Part shown: positions 32,177 through 42,205 of the stretch, one piece after another
Layout of the letters: each line of letters opens with the position of its first letter
Numbering within the stretch: the stretch's first letter is position 1
DNA from: Acidimicrobiia bacterium
GTDB taxonomy: Bacteria; Actinomycetota; Acidimicrobiia; Spongiisociales; UBA5794
Assembly: GCA_041393965.1 (NCBI GenBank)
Contig: JAWKJB010000002.1
Coordinates: forward strand, 496,001-560,000
Direction: 5' to 3'
DNA: 64,000 nt
Notes under the pieces: generated by a model
Databases searched by the model: none
The model's input: only the letters and a program-made list of their open reading frames with translations
What the model was told of the DNA's origin: nothing
Position numbers and translations under genes: made by a program

Positions 32177-33288
32177 GCGCCGTGTCGTGGGCCGGGACCG
32201 CGCTCGATGGTGATGCCCGCTGCGGTGTGATGTCGACCGGACACGGAGATGTGGGGACTCCCGCGTTCATGGCCGTGGGAACTCGCGGCACCGTCAAGAC
32301 GGTCGACTCGGACGACCTCGATCGGGTGGGCGCGCAGATCGTCCTCGCAAACACCTATCACCTGATGCTGCGCCCCGGCGAAGAGACCGTCAGCCGCCTC
32401 GGTGAGCTCCACGGATTCATGGCATGGGATCGGCCGATCCTGACGGATTCGGGCGGCTTCCAGGTGCTGTCGCTCCGCCCCACGGTCACCGACGACGCTC
32501 TCGTCTTCCGGTCGAGCTATGACGGATCGCCGGTAGAACTGACGCCGGAACGGGCGGTGGCAGTCCAGGAGACGCTCGGATCCGACATCGCGATGGTGCT
32601 CGATGTGCCGGTGGCCCTGCCCGCCGAGCGTGGGATTGTCCAAGCCGCGATGCATCAGACCCTTCGCTGGGCCGAACGGTCACACCACGCCAAGCAGCGT
32701 GACGACCAAGCGCTCTTCGGCATCGTCCAGGGAGGGGTCGATGCAGAGCTCCGCGCCGAGTCAGCGCGTGAGACGGCCAAGATCGGGTTCCCCGGTTTCG
32801 GAATCGGTGGACTCGCCGTTGGGGAGTCCGCTGCCGAACGCGCGAAGGCGATCGAGGTCTGCGCTGGGGAACTCCCGCCCGACGCTGTGCGCTATGTCAT
32901 GGGACTCGGTGACACGGAGGGGATTCTCGATGCCGTCGCACGCGGGATCGATCTGTTCGACTGCGTGCTTCCCACCCGATTGGCGCGCCACGGAAAGGCC
33001 CTTGCAAGATCCGGCGATTTCTCGATCAAGCGTGCCGAGTGGGCCGACGACACCGGACCGATCGAACAGGACTGTCCGTGCATCGCGTGCCGCCGCTACA
33101 CCAGGGGCTACCTGAGGCACCTCGTCGCAGCGGGAGAGCCCCTCGGGGCACGCCTTCTGACACTTCACAACCTGACCTACACCTACCGACTGTTCGCCGA
33201 AGTTCGATTCCACATCGCCTCACGGACATTCGCCGCCTTTCACCGGGACACCGTTGGTCGCAGACAACGAAAGAATCGGACGGACTAG
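32173..33288 (+). CDS. tgt: Queuine tRNA-ribosyltransferase
   Basis: This 371-residue TIM-barrel enzyme swaps guanine 34 for preQ1 in tRNAs with GUN anticodons, the step before QueA. The base-pocket motif DSGGFQVLSL, GIVQGG, GIGGLAVGE, and the catalytic region IDLFDCVLPTRLARHG are visible. The zinc site is CPCIACRRYTRGYLRHL plus His in LHNL. The start is a GTG overlapping the queA stop. A 48-bp gap follows before yajC. Confidence 0.96.
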   Translation: MSAVSWAGTALDGDARCGVMSTGHGDVGTPAFMAVGTRGTVKTVDSDDLDRVGAQIVLANTYHLMLRPGEETVSRLGELHGFMAWDRPILTDSGGFQVLSLRPTVTDDALVFRSSYDGSPVELTPERAVAVQETLGSDIAMVLDVPVALPAERGIVQAAMHQTLRWAERSHHAKQRDDQALFGIVQGGVDAELRAESARETAKIGFPGFGIGGLAVGESAAERAKAIEVCAGELPPDAVRYVMGLGDTEGILDAVARGIDLFDCVLPTRLARHGKALARSGDFSIKRAEWADDTGPIEQDCPCIACRRYTRGYLRHLVAAGEPLGARLLTLHNLTYTYRLFAEVRFHIASRTFAAFHRDTVGRRQRKNRTD

Positions 33289-33336
33289 CATCCGGTACTT
33301 GCCGGCCAGATCCCGTCCGTCGACGGAGGCGTTGTT

Positions 33337-33684
33337 GTGATCGGAACCATCACCGCGATCCAAGTACTTGCGACCGCAGCCGAGGAAGACTCGGCTGGAG
33401 GTTCGGCTCTGGCATTCCTGTTTCCCTTCTTGATCCTCGGCGCCCTGTTCTACATCTTCATCCTCATGCCGCAGCGGCGCCGGCAACGCAAGGCACGGGA
33501 AATGCAAGACGCGATGCGCATCGGCGACGATGTGCGCACTATTGGCGGCATCATCGGCACCATCGTCGATGAGGATGACGAGACGTTCACGCTCGACCTC
33601 GGCGGCTCGACGATGCGGGTCGTCAAACGGGCCGTCGCGGAGCCGATTCGGCCGCCGAGAGCTGACGAGGGCGACGACGCGTGA
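33337..33684 (+). CDS. yajC: Preprotein translocase accessory subunit YajC
   Basis: This 115-residue membrane protein has one helix (LAFLFPFLILGALFYIFILM, about 25-45), then the typical RRRQRKAREMQDAMRIGDDVRTIGG, where the soluble domain begins. YajC joins SecDF at the Sec channel. The GTG at 33337 is preceded by GGAGG (33324-33328). The end overlaps secD by GTGA. Confidence 0.9.
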   Translation: MIGTITAIQVLATAAEEDSAGGSALAFLFPFLILGALFYIFILMPQRRRQRKAREMQDAMRIGDDVRTIGGIIGTIVDEDDETFTLDLGGSTMRVVKRAVAEPIRPPRADEGDDA

Positions 33685-35153
33685 GCAAACGGCGCGCGAT
33701 CATCACCCTTGTCGTCGCGGTCGGAATCGCTTGGGGCTCGCTCGCGGCGATGCTGTCGGCGGGTTGGGCTCCGAAGCTGGGCCTCGACCTCCAGGGTGGA
33801 TTCGCCGTGACCCTCGTGGCGCCCGAGGGGACCGATGCGGACACGCTCAAAACCGCTGCGGAGATCATGCGCCGGAGGGTCGAGAACCTTGGTGGAGTCC
33901 AGGAACCGGAGATAGCGGTCGTTGGCACAAGGGCCATCGTCGTGCAGCTTCCCGGGGTCACGGATCGCGACCGGGCCCTGCAGGCGGTTGGCACGACCGG
34001 CGAGCTCTCGTTCCGACCTGTTCTCGGCGAGTTTGTCGAGAGTCCTGCCCTCACGCAACCCGACGGGGATCACCCCGACGGTCTCGATCCCGAAACCGGC
34101 CTCACGATGGTCGACGATGTGACCCGCCCGGCCTATCTGGCCGATCAGGATGATCTGTTCGTCTATTCGGTTGAAGCTGCGTTCCTGACCGGGGCGGACA
34201 TCACTGACGCGCAGGTCCAGTTCTCCCAGAGCGGTGTTGCAACGCAGTGGGTGGTCGTTCCGGTGTTCACCGACGAGGGAGGCAAGAAGTTTCAGGAAGC
34301 GACCAAGATCCTTGCCGGGTATCCCGCAGGCGACCCCCGACGCCAGCTCGCGATCGTGGTCGATGGGGTTGTCTTCTCGGCTCCGGCCGTCGCAACCGAT
34401 GTGGATCCGTCCCAGGGGCTCGATCCGAACGCCGTTGTCATCACGGTCGGGGCGTCGTCCAATGCCCAGGAGGAAGCCGAAGATCTCGCCGCGATCCTCC
34501 GATACGGTGCCCTGCCGACGAACTTCGAGCGCGAACGCGTCGAATCGGTGTCGGCAACCCTCGGCGAGGATTCCCTCAGGGCCGGCCTGATCGCGGGCCT
34601 CGGTGGCCTCATGTTGGTCGCGGGATACATGCTGGTCTACTACCGATCGTTGGGTCTTGCCTCGATCATCGGCCTGACCGTGTTCGGGTCCTTGATGATC
34701 GGCATCATCACACTCCTCGGCGAGACCCAGGGCACGACCCTGACGCTTGCCGGGGTCACCGGCGTGATCGTGTCGGTCGGCATCACCTCGGATTCGTACA
34801 TCGTGTACTTCGAACGGATCAAGGAGGAGTACCGAAAGGGACGGGGCCTCAGGCCATCGATCTCGCATGCGTTCGAATCGGCATTTCGGACGGTCGTGAC
34901 CGGGGATACCGTGACGCTGCTCGGGGCTGCGTTGCTGTACATGCTCGCCATCGGGCAGGTGAAGGGATTCGCTCTCACGCTCGGAATCGCAACGGTGATC
35001 GACATCGTCGTCGCGTACTTCTATACCCGCCCGATGGTCTACCTCTTGGGACGCGGCCCGCTCGGGGATGGCGGGGTGTTCTCCATCCGTGGAGCCATGG
35101 GTCGCGACGACATCCCCGCTGCCGTCGACGACCCTGTCGGAGCGGACGCATGA
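33681..35153 (+). CDS. secD: Protein translocase subunit SecD
   Basis: This 490-residue RND-like membrane subunit uses the proton gradient to help pull proteins out of the Sec channel. One N-terminal helix and the D1 motif KLGLDLQGGFAVTLVA come first, followed by the periplasmic P1 domain and the D5/D6 region TLGEDSLRAGLIAGLGGLML. The helix bundle ends with VTGVIVSVGITSDSYIVYFERIKEEY (D4 region) and GDTVTLLGAALLY. The length is shorter than E. coli SecD, as is normal for actinobacteria. The start overlaps yajC and the end overlaps secF. Confidence 0.95.
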   Translation: MSKRRAIITLVVAVGIAWGSLAAMLSAGWAPKLGLDLQGGFAVTLVAPEGTDADTLKTAAEIMRRRVENLGGVQEPEIAVVGTRAIVVQLPGVTDRDRALQAVGTTGELSFRPVLGEFVESPALTQPDGDHPDGLDPETGLTMVDDVTRPAYLADQDDLFVYSVEAAFLTGADITDAQVQFSQSGVATQWVVVPVFTDEGGKKFQEATKILAGYPAGDPRRQLAIVVDGVVFSAPAVATDVDPSQGLDPNAVVITVGASSNAQEEAEDLAAILRYGALPTNFERERVESVSATLGEDSLRAGLIAGLGGLMLVAGYMLVYYRSLGLASIIGLTVFGSLMIGIITLLGETQGTTLTLAGVTGVIVSVGITSDSYIVYFERIKEEYRKGRGLRPSISHAFESAFRTVVTGDTVTLLGAALLYMLAIGQVKGFALTLGIATVIDIVVAYFYTRPMVYLLGRGPLGDGGVFSIRGAMGRDDIPAAVDDPVGADA

Positions 35154-36220
35154 GTGTGATCAGCAGGCTCTATCGGGGAGAAACCCACTTCGATTTCGTG
35201 CGCGTCTCCCGCACGACGCTCCGAGTGTCCCTTGTGGCCGTCGCAGCATCGCTCCTGATCATGCTGGTGCGACCGTTCAACCTCTCGATCGACTTCACCG
35301 GCGGAGTGATCGTGACGGTACCCGGCCAGAACGGGGCGACCGTCGAGGACATCCGAGCAGACCTCCGCGACATCGGGCATGGCGACGCTCGCGTCCAGAT
35401 CGCCCAGGACGGCCTCGACGAGACGAGACCGCCGACGGTGACGGTGCAGACGGAAGCGATCGAAGATCCCGACGAGCAGGATCTTCTCGTGGCCACCGTT
35501 GCGGAGTCAGCAGGGTCCAATGTCGACGATGCGAACATTTCCGCAGTGGGCCCGACATTCGGTCATGAGGTCACCAGGGCGGCGATCGAGGCCCTCGTCG
35601 TGTTTCTCATCGTCGTTGTTCTGTTCATCACCTGGCGCTTCGAATGGAAGATGGCGATCGCCGCCCTCGCGGCCCTGTTCCACGACCTGATCATCACCGG
35701 TGGCATCTACGCCCTCGTCGGGTTCGTCGTTACGCCATCCACGATCATCGCGGTCCTCACGATCCTCGGTTACTCGCTGTACGACACCGTCGTCGTGTAT
35801 GAGAAGGTCAAGGAGAACGAGCACCAGCTCCACACGAAGACGACCTTTTCGGCGATCACGAACCTGTCGATGAACCAGGTTCTGATGCGATCGATCAACA
35901 CCTCCCTCACCTCGCTGCTGCCGGTCGGGTCGTTGCTCGTGGTCAGCGTTCTCGCCATCGGCGCCGAAACGCTCAAGGAGTTCGCTCTTGCCCTCTTCAT
36001 CGGGATCGCGATCGGTACCTACTCCTCGATCTTTGTCGCTGCTCCCATCCTTGCACGCTGGAAGGAACAGGAACCAGCGTGGGAGCGTCAGCGCAGGAGG
36101 GCATCGCGGGAAGGTGAGGATCCGGAGGTGACGCAGGCCGACATTGCGGAGAAGGCCCTGACCCCCGATGTCCCGAAGGCAGCGGCGCGACCCCCGAAGC
36201 AGAGGCGAAAACGCCGGTAG
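35150..36220 (+). CDS. secF: Protein translocase subunit SecF
   Basis: This 356-residue partner of SecD has six helices. The first is after HFDFVRVSRTTLRVS, with the periplasmic part LSIDFTGGVIVTVPG and the conserved pore motif YSLYDTVVVYEKVKENEH. The C-terminal tail is long and rich in Arg, Lys and Pro. The ATG at 35150 overlaps the secD stop. The open frame extends far upstream within secD but is out of frame there, so I used this start. The rel gene follows after 9 bp. Confidence 0.95.
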   Translation: MSVISRLYRGETHFDFVRVSRTTLRVSLVAVAASLLIMLVRPFNLSIDFTGGVIVTVPGQNGATVEDIRADLRDIGHGDARVQIAQDGLDETRPPTVTVQTEAIEDPDEQDLLVATVAESAGSNVDDANISAVGPTFGHEVTRAAIEALVVFLIVVVLFITWRFEWKMAIAALAALFHDLIITGGIYALVGFVVTPSTIIAVLTILGYSLYDTVVVYEKVKENEHQLHTKTTFSAITNLSMNQVLMRSINTSLTSLLPVGSLLVVSVLAIGAETLKEFALALFIGIAIGTYSSIFVAAPILARWKEQEPAWERQRRRASREGEDPEVTQADIAEKALTPDVPKAAARPPKQRRKRR

Positions 36221-36229
36221 CATTGCGTG

Positions 36230-38470
36230 ATGGCAGATGCCGAAGACGCCAATCCGAGCCCTGGCGCGGACGAAGAGCTCGATTCTCAGGCCGATCCGGC
36301 GCGGCACGGCCGCAGCGTCGACCAGATGATGGAAGATCTGCTCTCGCTGTACCTCGAGAGTCATCCCGGCGCCGACACGACCCTCATCGAGGAAGCGTAT
36401 CGGGTTGCCGCCGCACACCACGAGGGGCAGCGGCGGGCAACGGGTGATCCGTACATCGTGCATCCGATCGCGGTTGCTGAGATCCTCGCCGGGTACGGAT
36501 TGGATGAAGCCACCCTTGCCGCGGCACTCATGCACGACACGGTGGAGGACACTGACCTCACCCTCGACGGTGTGGTCGACCAATTCGGCGACGAGGTCGC
36601 CCTTCTCATCGACGGAGTCACCAAGCTCGATCGGATCAAGTTTTCGTCGCGGGAGGTCGCGCAGGCGGCGACCATTCGCAAGATGGCGGTGGCGATGGCC
36701 AGAGACATCCGTGTTCTCGTGATCAAGCTGGCGGACCGCACCCACAACATTCGCACCCTCGCCCCTCTTCCCCCCGACAAACAACGCAGAGTGGCCGCTG
36801 AGACGCTGGACATCTACGCCCCGCTCGCGCATCGACTCGGGATGCAGGAGATCAAGCACGAGATGGAGGAGACCTGTTTCGGCGTGTTGTATCCGGGACC
36901 GAAGGCGGAACTCGAAGAGGCGGTTCGCCGCCGCTCTCCACAGCGGGAGAGCTACATCGATACGGTCATCAAGCTCGTCGGTGAGGAGCTTGACGAAGCA
37001 GGCATCGAGGCCACGATTACCGGGCGACCGAAGCACCTCTATTCGATCTATCGCAAGATGGTTTCGTCGGGACTCGAATTCCGCGACATCCACGACCTCA
37101 TCGGTATCCGGATCATCGTCGATACGGTGCGCGACTGCTATGCGGCGCTCGGGCTGGTGCACACCCTGTGGCCGCCGATCCAGGGCCGTTTCAAGGACTA
37201 CATCGCGATGCCGAAGTTCAACTTCTACCAGTCCATCCACACCACGGTTGTCGGGCCTGATGGCAAGGCCCTCGAGGTCCAGATCCGCACCACGGAGATG
37301 CACGACAGGGCCGAGGCGGGCATTGCAGCGCATTGGCGCTACAAGGACGATGACATCACCAGCAACGGTGACCTTCCGGTCGTGGCTGAGATCCGCGAAC
37401 TTCAGGAGGACGCTGAGGATCCCCAGGAGTTCCTTGAGAACCTCAAGCTCGACCTCTATCAGGACGAGGTGTTCGCCCTCACCCCGAAAGGGGATGTCAA
37501 GACGCTTCCGAAGGGCGCAACGCCGATCGACTTTGCATACCGGATCCACACGGATGTGGGCCATCGATGCGCGGGGGCGAGAGTCAACGGGCGTCTCGTT
37601 CCGCTGTCGACCAAGCTCGAATCGGGCGACATCGTCGAGATCATCACTTCGAAAGCCAAGGACGCTCACCCGTCCCGTGACTGGCTCGAGTTCACGAAGT
37701 CGTCGAAGGCTGCGTCAAAAATCCGCGGCTGGTTCTCCAAGGAACGCCGCGCCAATGCGCTCGTCGAGGGCAAGGAATCGGTCATTGCAGCGTTCCGCAA
37801 GCACGGGCTTCCGATCCGGGGGATCGACGATGACCTCGCGAAGGTTGCGTCCGACCTCGGATTCGATGAGCCGGACAAGATGTTCATGTCCGTCGGTGAG
37901 GGTCGCACGAGCCCACAAACCGTTGCGCAGCGCCTCACCCGGCGTCTCCGTCCCGACGACGCCGCCGAGGCGGTACAGGCCGAACGGCTCCCCACACCGC
38001 ACAAGCGCAAGCAACGAGTCGCGGGTGATGTCGTCGTTGAGGGCTTCGAGGACATGCTTGTCCGCATGGCGAAGTGCTGTGGTCCGGTACCCGGGGACGA
38101 CATTGTCGGCTTCGTGACCGTTGGGCGCGGCGTGAGCGTTCATCGCGCGGATTGCGCCAACATCGGCTCGCTCTCGGCGCGCGGGGCCGAACGAATGGTC
38201 GATGTGGCGTGGACCGCTGAACAGGATGGAACCTTTTTTGTGTGGATCCAGGTCGAGGCTCTCGACCGACCACGCTTGCTACGCGATGTCACCGCAGTGC
38301 TCTCGGATCTCGGTGCGAACATTCACGCGTCGTCTTCGGTGACAGGGCGGGACAGGATCGCCTTGCTTCGCTACGAGATCGAGTTGTCCGACCGCGATGC
38401 GCTCGAAGGTGTGCTTTCGGCGCTTCGCAGCGTCGGGGCGGTCTACGACGCGTATCGACTCGTCGTGTGA
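36230..38470 (+). CDS. rel: Bifunctional (p)ppGpp synthetase/hydrolase
   Basis: This 746-residue Rel/SpoT homologue makes and breaks the alarmone (p)ppGpp. The HD hydrolase domain has ALMHDTVEDTDLT and KLADRTHNIRTL, so hydrolysis should work. The synthetase domain has MPKFNFYQSIHTTV and GKALEVQIRTTEMH. TGS (VFALTPKGDVKTLPKGATP), a zinc-finger/helical region with CCGPVPGDDIVGFVT and a C-terminal ACT domain complete it. The ATG at 36230 lies after a GTG one codon earlier. It is 9 bp downstream of secF, as in other actinobacteria where secDF and rel are near neighbours. Confidence 0.95.
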   Translation: MADAEDANPSPGADEELDSQADPARHGRSVDQMMEDLLSLYLESHPGADTTLIEEAYRVAAAHHEGQRRATGDPYIVHPIAVAEILAGYGLDEATLAAALMHDTVEDTDLTLDGVVDQFGDEVALLIDGVTKLDRIKFSSREVAQAATIRKMAVAMARDIRVLVIKLADRTHNIRTLAPLPPDKQRRVAAETLDIYAPLAHRLGMQEIKHEMEETCFGVLYPGPKAELEEAVRRRSPQRESYIDTVIKLVGEELDEAGIEATITGRPKHLYSIYRKMVSSGLEFRDIHDLIGIRIIVDTVRDCYAALGLVHTLWPPIQGRFKDYIAMPKFNFYQSIHTTVVGPDGKALEVQIRTTEMHDRAEAGIAAHWRYKDDDITSNGDLPVVAEIRELQEDAEDPQEFLENLKLDLYQDEVFALTPKGDVKTLPKGATPIDFAYRIHTDVGHRCAGARVNGRLVPLSTKLESGDIVEIITSKAKDAHPSRDWLEFTKSSKAASKIRGWFSKERRANALVEGKESVIAAFRKHGLPIRGIDDDLAKVASDLGFDEPDKMFMSVGEGRTSPQTVAQRLTRRLRPDDAAEAVQAERLPTPHKRKQRVAGDVVVEGFEDMLVRMAKCCGPVPGDDIVGFVTVGRGVSVHRADCANIGSLSARGAERMVDVAWTAEQDGTFFVWIQVEALDRPRLLRDVTAVLSDLGANIHASSSVTGRDRIALLRYEIELSDRDALEGVLSALRSVGAVYDAYRLVV

Positions 38471-38520
38471 CGGTCATAGCGTCGAGCACCGCCGTGCCCG
38501 GGTGCCCCTAGGCTCAACGC

Positions 38521-39171
38521 ATGCTCATCGATTCGGCGCCCCTGTGGTACTTCCAGACGAACGCCTATGTCGTTGCGCCGGATCGCGGTGGCCCTGCTGT
38601 GGTCATCGATGCCCCGCCAGATCCCCGCGGGATCGGAGATCTCCTTGCGGCCCACGACCTCACACCGGTTGCGGTGCTCGTGACGCACGGGCATGTGGAC
38701 CATGCAGGGGGCATCGATGGAGTCGCGGCACCGAGCGTGGCCGCCTACCTCCATCCTGACGACATCGACATGGCACGGCACCCCCGCGAGCAACTGCGCG
38801 CCTTGATGGGCCCGGCTGCCGACGGACTGGTCGACGACACCGTGAGGTCCCCCATCGAAGCGCTCGCCCACGGGCAGCAGCTGTCGTTGGCCGGGCTCGA
38901 GATCGGTGTCCTCCACACCCCTGGCCACACGCCGGGCCATTGTTGCTTCCACATCCAAGACTACGGGATCCTCTTCAGCGGGGACCACCTGTTCGAGGGC
39001 TCCATCGGCCGCACCGACCTTCCGGGGGGCTCATTCGACCAGCTGATGATCTCGATGCGCGACATCGTGCTTCCCCTCGACGACGAGACGGCAGTCCTTC
39101 CCGGGCACGGGCCGACCACTACGATTGCCGCCGAACGCCGCACCAATCCGTTCCTGAGGAACCTGCCATGA
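38521..39171 (+). CDS. Metallo-beta-lactamase-fold hydrolase, glyoxalase II-like
   Basis: This 216-residue metallohydrolase has the zinc motif TLHVDH-type site THGHVDHAG (His-x-His-x-Asp-His), a third His in HTPGHTPGHCCFH, Asp in FSGDHLFEG and a final His in LPGHGPTT. It resembles glyoxalase II (S-lactoylglutathione hydrolase-like), whose real substrate in this thiol background may be different, such as a mycothiol conjugate (inference). A TAGGCT box sits 8 bp upstream of the ATG. It is followed by hisS with overlapping ATGA, as in the actinobacterial rel-glyoxalase-hisS order. Confidence 0.85.
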   Translation: MLIDSAPLWYFQTNAYVVAPDRGGPAVVIDAPPDPRGIGDLLAAHDLTPVAVLVTHGHVDHAGGIDGVAAPSVAAYLHPDDIDMARHPREQLRALMGPAADGLVDDTVRSPIEALAHGQQLSLAGLEIGVLHTPGHTPGHCCFHIQDYGILFSGDHLFEGSIGRTDLPGGSFDQLMISMRDIVLPLDDETAVLPGHGPTTTIAAERRTNPFLRNLP

Positions 39172-40400
39172 GCGATCTGCATCGACCCAAAGGAACCTCA
39201 GATGTGCTCCCACCCGAATCGGTGAGCTGGCGCCTCGCACGCCACACCTTCGATGACATCGCCACTCGATTCGGCTACGACCCGGTCATCACGCCGATCT
39301 TCGAGCACACCGAGGTCTTCGCGCGCGGTGTCGGTGAGGACACCGAAGTGGTCGAGAAGCAGATGTACACCTTCATCGACCGCGGTGGCCGAAGCCTGAC
39401 CCTGCGTCCTGAAGCCACCGCATCGGTCGTGAGGGCAGCCATCCAGGCCGGGAGCCGGGGGCGCTTCAAAGGCGTCTATTGGGGACCGATGTTCCGATAC
39501 GAGCGACCCCAAAAGGGCCGTATGCGCCAGTTCTACCAAGCGGGAGTCGAGTATCTCGGGTCCGGCTCTCCCGAAGCTGATGTCGAGGTGATCGAGTTCG
39601 GATACCGATTCCTCGAAGCAATGCGGGTTCCCGATGTCGAAGTCCGGCTCAATTCCATCGGGGACCCATCGGATCGGAGACACTACGGGACCCTCCTGAC
39701 CGAATTCCTGCAACAACGCAAGGACGGTCTATCGACCGACGCGAGGAAGCGAATCGGATCGAACCCGATGCGTGTCCTCGACTCGAAAGCGGATCGTGAG
39801 ATCGTTGCCGATGCGCCGGTACCCCTCGACCACATCGGAGCCGAGGCCGCCGAACATTTCGATGCCGTCAAAGATGGACTTGCCGATATGAAGATCCCCT
39901 ATGTGATCGACACCAGACTGGTGCGGGGGCTCGACTACTACAACCGGACCGTGTGGGAGTATGTCCCGGCCGGCTATGGGGCAGCCCAGAGTGCTGTGGG
40001 AGGAGGCGGCCGCTACGACGGGCTCTTCGAGATCCTCGGAGGTGCGCCGACGCCCGCGGTCGGTCTCGCCATGGGCATCGAGAGGATTCTGCTTGCTTCG
40101 GATCAACCACACGACCCCAACGATTTGGATGTCTTCGTCGTGGTTGCCGATGGCGCCTTGAGGAGGGCTGCACGGACCCTGACTTCGACACTCCGTCGAG
40201 CGGGGATACGAGCCGACATGACTGACTCGGAACGATCCGTCAAAGCGCAGTTCAAGGAGGCCGACCGGAGGCGATCGGCCGCTGCGGCCGTCGTCGGCGT
40301 TGAGTGGCATGACGGAGAGATCACAATGCGGGACCTCACCACCGGTGATCAGGAGAGAATCGGCGTGGGCGAGATCAACCGATGGCTCGAGGAACGATGA
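39168..40400 (+). CDS. hisS: Histidyl-tRNA synthetase
   Basis: This 410-residue class II synthetase has motif 1 in PVITPIFEHTEVFARGVGEDTE, motif 2 in KGVYWGPMFRYERPQKGRMRQFYQ, the HisRS-specific LVRGLDYYNRTVWEY and GGGGRYDGLFEILGG, and motif 3 in AVGLAMGIERILL. The C-terminal anticodon-binding domain ends the protein. The start overlaps the upstream gene by ATGA. The end overlaps aspS. Confidence 0.96.
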   Translation: MSDLHRPKGTSDVLPPESVSWRLARHTFDDIATRFGYDPVITPIFEHTEVFARGVGEDTEVVEKQMYTFIDRGGRSLTLRPEATASVVRAAIQAGSRGRFKGVYWGPMFRYERPQKGRMRQFYQAGVEYLGSGSPEADVEVIEFGYRFLEAMRVPDVEVRLNSIGDPSDRRHYGTLLTEFLQQRKDGLSTDARKRIGSNPMRVLDSKADREIVADAPVPLDHIGAEAAEHFDAVKDGLADMKIPYVIDTRLVRGLDYYNRTVWEYVPAGYGAAQSAVGGGGRYDGLFEILGGAPTPAVGLAMGIERILLASDQPHDPNDLDVFVVVADGALRRAARTLTSTLRRAGIRADMTDSERSVKAQFKEADRRRSAAAAVVGVEWHDGEITMRDLTTGDQERIGVGEINRWLEER

Positions 40401-42205
40401 TGGCGGGGCCCTTCCGAACCAGCACTGCCGGATCGCTCGATGCAGCAGCCGTCGGCACGGAGGTCGTTATCGCTGGATGGATTCAGCGACGCCGCGACCA
40501 TGGCGGCGTGGTGTTTGTCGACCTGAGAGATGCCACCGGAATCATCCAGGTCGTGCTCAATCCCGAGGATGCTCCCGCTGATGCAGATGTTCTGCATGGA
40601 CTGAGGATGGAGTTCTGTATCAAGGTGGTCGGCACCGTTCGACTCCGTCCAGAGGGAACCGTCAACCCCCACCTTCCCACCGGTGCGATCGAGGTTGCCG
40701 CGCGAGAGGTCACCGTGCTGAGTGCGGCCGATCCTCTGCCATTTCCTCTCGATGAGCGAACCGACATCGATGAGGCGTTGCGGCTGCGGTACCGCTACCT
40801 GGACCTGCGCCGGGACCGGATGGCAGCCAACCTCAAGGCGAGATCCGCGGCGATACGCGCCATGCGAACGGAGATGGACGATCGAGGCTTTCTCGAGGTG
40901 GAAACCCCGACGCTCATCGCGTCGACGCCGGAAGGTGCGCGCGACATGCTGGTTCCATCCCGACTCCGCAAAGGGCAGTTCTATGCCCTCCCTCAGTCAC
41001 CACAGCTCTTCAAGCAGCTTCTGATGATCGGCGGTGTGGATCGCTACTACCAGATCGCCAAGTGCTACCGGGACGAGGACTTCCGTGCCGATCGGCAGGT
41101 CGAGTTCGCGCAGCTCGACTTCGAGGGAGCATTCTGGGGCCAAGAGGAGGTCCTCGAAACGATCGAGGCCGTCGCCAAGAGAGTTGTGGCCGAGCTGCGT
41201 GGATCTGTGTCGGATTCCCCATTCACCCGAATGACCTGGTCCGAGGCCACACAGCGGTACGGCACCGACAAACCAGACCTTCGGTTCGCTATGGAGATCC
41301 GCGATCTGTCGCACATTTTCTCGGCTACCGCGTTCAGGGCGTTCGGTGAGGCAATCGAAGCCGGTGGGTCGATACGCGGCATCAATGCGGGACCTCTCGG
41401 GCTTGCGCGGTCAGGGCTGGACGATCTCGTCGCAACCGCGCGGGCTGCCGGAGCGAAGGGGCTCGTGTGGATGGTGGCGGAGGACGACGGCTCGATGCGT
41501 TCACCGATCAGCAAGTTCCTGTCCGAACCCGAGCTCGCCCAGATCCGAGATGCGTTCGGGGCAACACCGGGGGACACCTTGCTGATCGTGGCCGATCAGA
41601 CGCGCACCGTTCTTGAGGTGCTCGGCCTGCTCCGCCTCCATGTCGGCAAGCCCGACGGACACGATGATCTCGCCTTTGTCCTCGTCGTCGACTTCCCGGT
41701 GTTCGACATCGCAGAAGACGGCTCGCTCACTCCTGCCCACCACCCCTTCACCGCACCCGCCGATGTCGAAGATCTCGTCGAGTCACCCGAGTCGGCGGTC
41801 TCGAAGGCATACGACCTCGTGCTCAACGGCACAGAACTGGGCTCTGGAAGTGTTCGTATCCACGATGCTGCGGTGCAGCAGAAGGTCTTCGAGGTGATGG
41901 GAATCAGCGAGACGGACGCCGATCGTCGGTTCGGGTGGTTTCTCGAGGCGCTCCGATACGGGACACCACCGCATGCGGGGTTCGCGATCGGGATCGATCG
42001 GTTCGTTTCGATCCTCCAGAACGAACCGAACATCAGGGAGATCATCCCGTTTCCCAAGACACAGACAGGATTTGATCCGCTCACCGGGTCGCCGAGCAGA
42101 GTCGACAACGAGCAGCTCCACGAGCTCGGTATTCGTGTCGACCCTGCAATCGTGGCGCTTTGGGATGATGAGTCTGACGCATCCTCATCCGCCCCTGATG
42201 GCTGA
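40397..42205 (+). CDS. aspS: Aspartyl-tRNA synthetase (bacterial type)
   Basis: This 602-residue enzyme has an N-terminal OB-fold (RTSTAGSLDAAAVGTEVVIAGW), motif 1 (RGFLEVETPTL), motif 2 (YYQIAKCYRDEDFRADRQVE), the GAD insertion domain of bacterial AspRS (about 290-410) and motif 3 (GFAIGIDRFVSIL). I start at 40397, where ATGA overlaps the hisS stop; the ATG at 40400 is equally possible. Whether it also charges tRNA-Asn depends on GatCAB genes not seen here. The rarA ATG overlaps its end by 8 bp. Confidence 0.95.
   Translation: MMAGPFRTSTAGSLDAAAVGTEVVIAGWIQRRRDHGGVVFVDLRDATGIIQVVLNPEDAPADADVLHGLRMEFCIKVVGTVRLRPEGTVNPHLPTGAIEVAAREVTVLSAADPLPFPLDERTDIDEALRLRYRYLDLRRDRMAANLKARSAAIRAMRTEMDDRGFLEVETPTLIASTPEGARDMLVPSRLRKGQFYALPQSPQLFKQLLMIGGVDRYYQIAKCYRDEDFRADRQVEFAQLDFEGAFWGQEEVLETIEAVAKRVVAELRGSVSDSPFTRMTWSEATQRYGTDKPDLRFAMEIRDLSHIFSATAFRAFGEAIEAGGSIRGINAGPLGLARSGLDDLVATARAAGAKGLVWMVAEDDGSMRSPISKFLSEPELAQIRDAFGATPGDTLLIVADQTRTVLEVLGLLRLHVGKPDGHDDLAFVLVVDFPVFDIAEDGSLTPAHHPFTAPADVEDLVESPESAVSKAYDLVLNGTELGSGSVRIHDAAVQQKVFEVMGISETDADRRFGWFLEALRYGTPPHAGFAIGIDRFVSILQNEPNIREIIPFPKTQTGFDPLTGSPSRVDNEQLHELGIRVDPAIVALWDDESDASSSAPDG

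Noticed and set aside
34247..35149. Upstream extension of the secF frame inside secD
   Set aside because: It is out of frame with SecD and Arg/Gly-rich. SecF's conserved start, with overlap ATGA, is at 35150.
35507..37669. Long minus-strand frame (720 codons) opposite secF and rel
   Set aside because: Long antisense frames are expected in GC-rich coding DNA; the plus-strand genes have clear domains and the antisense product has none.
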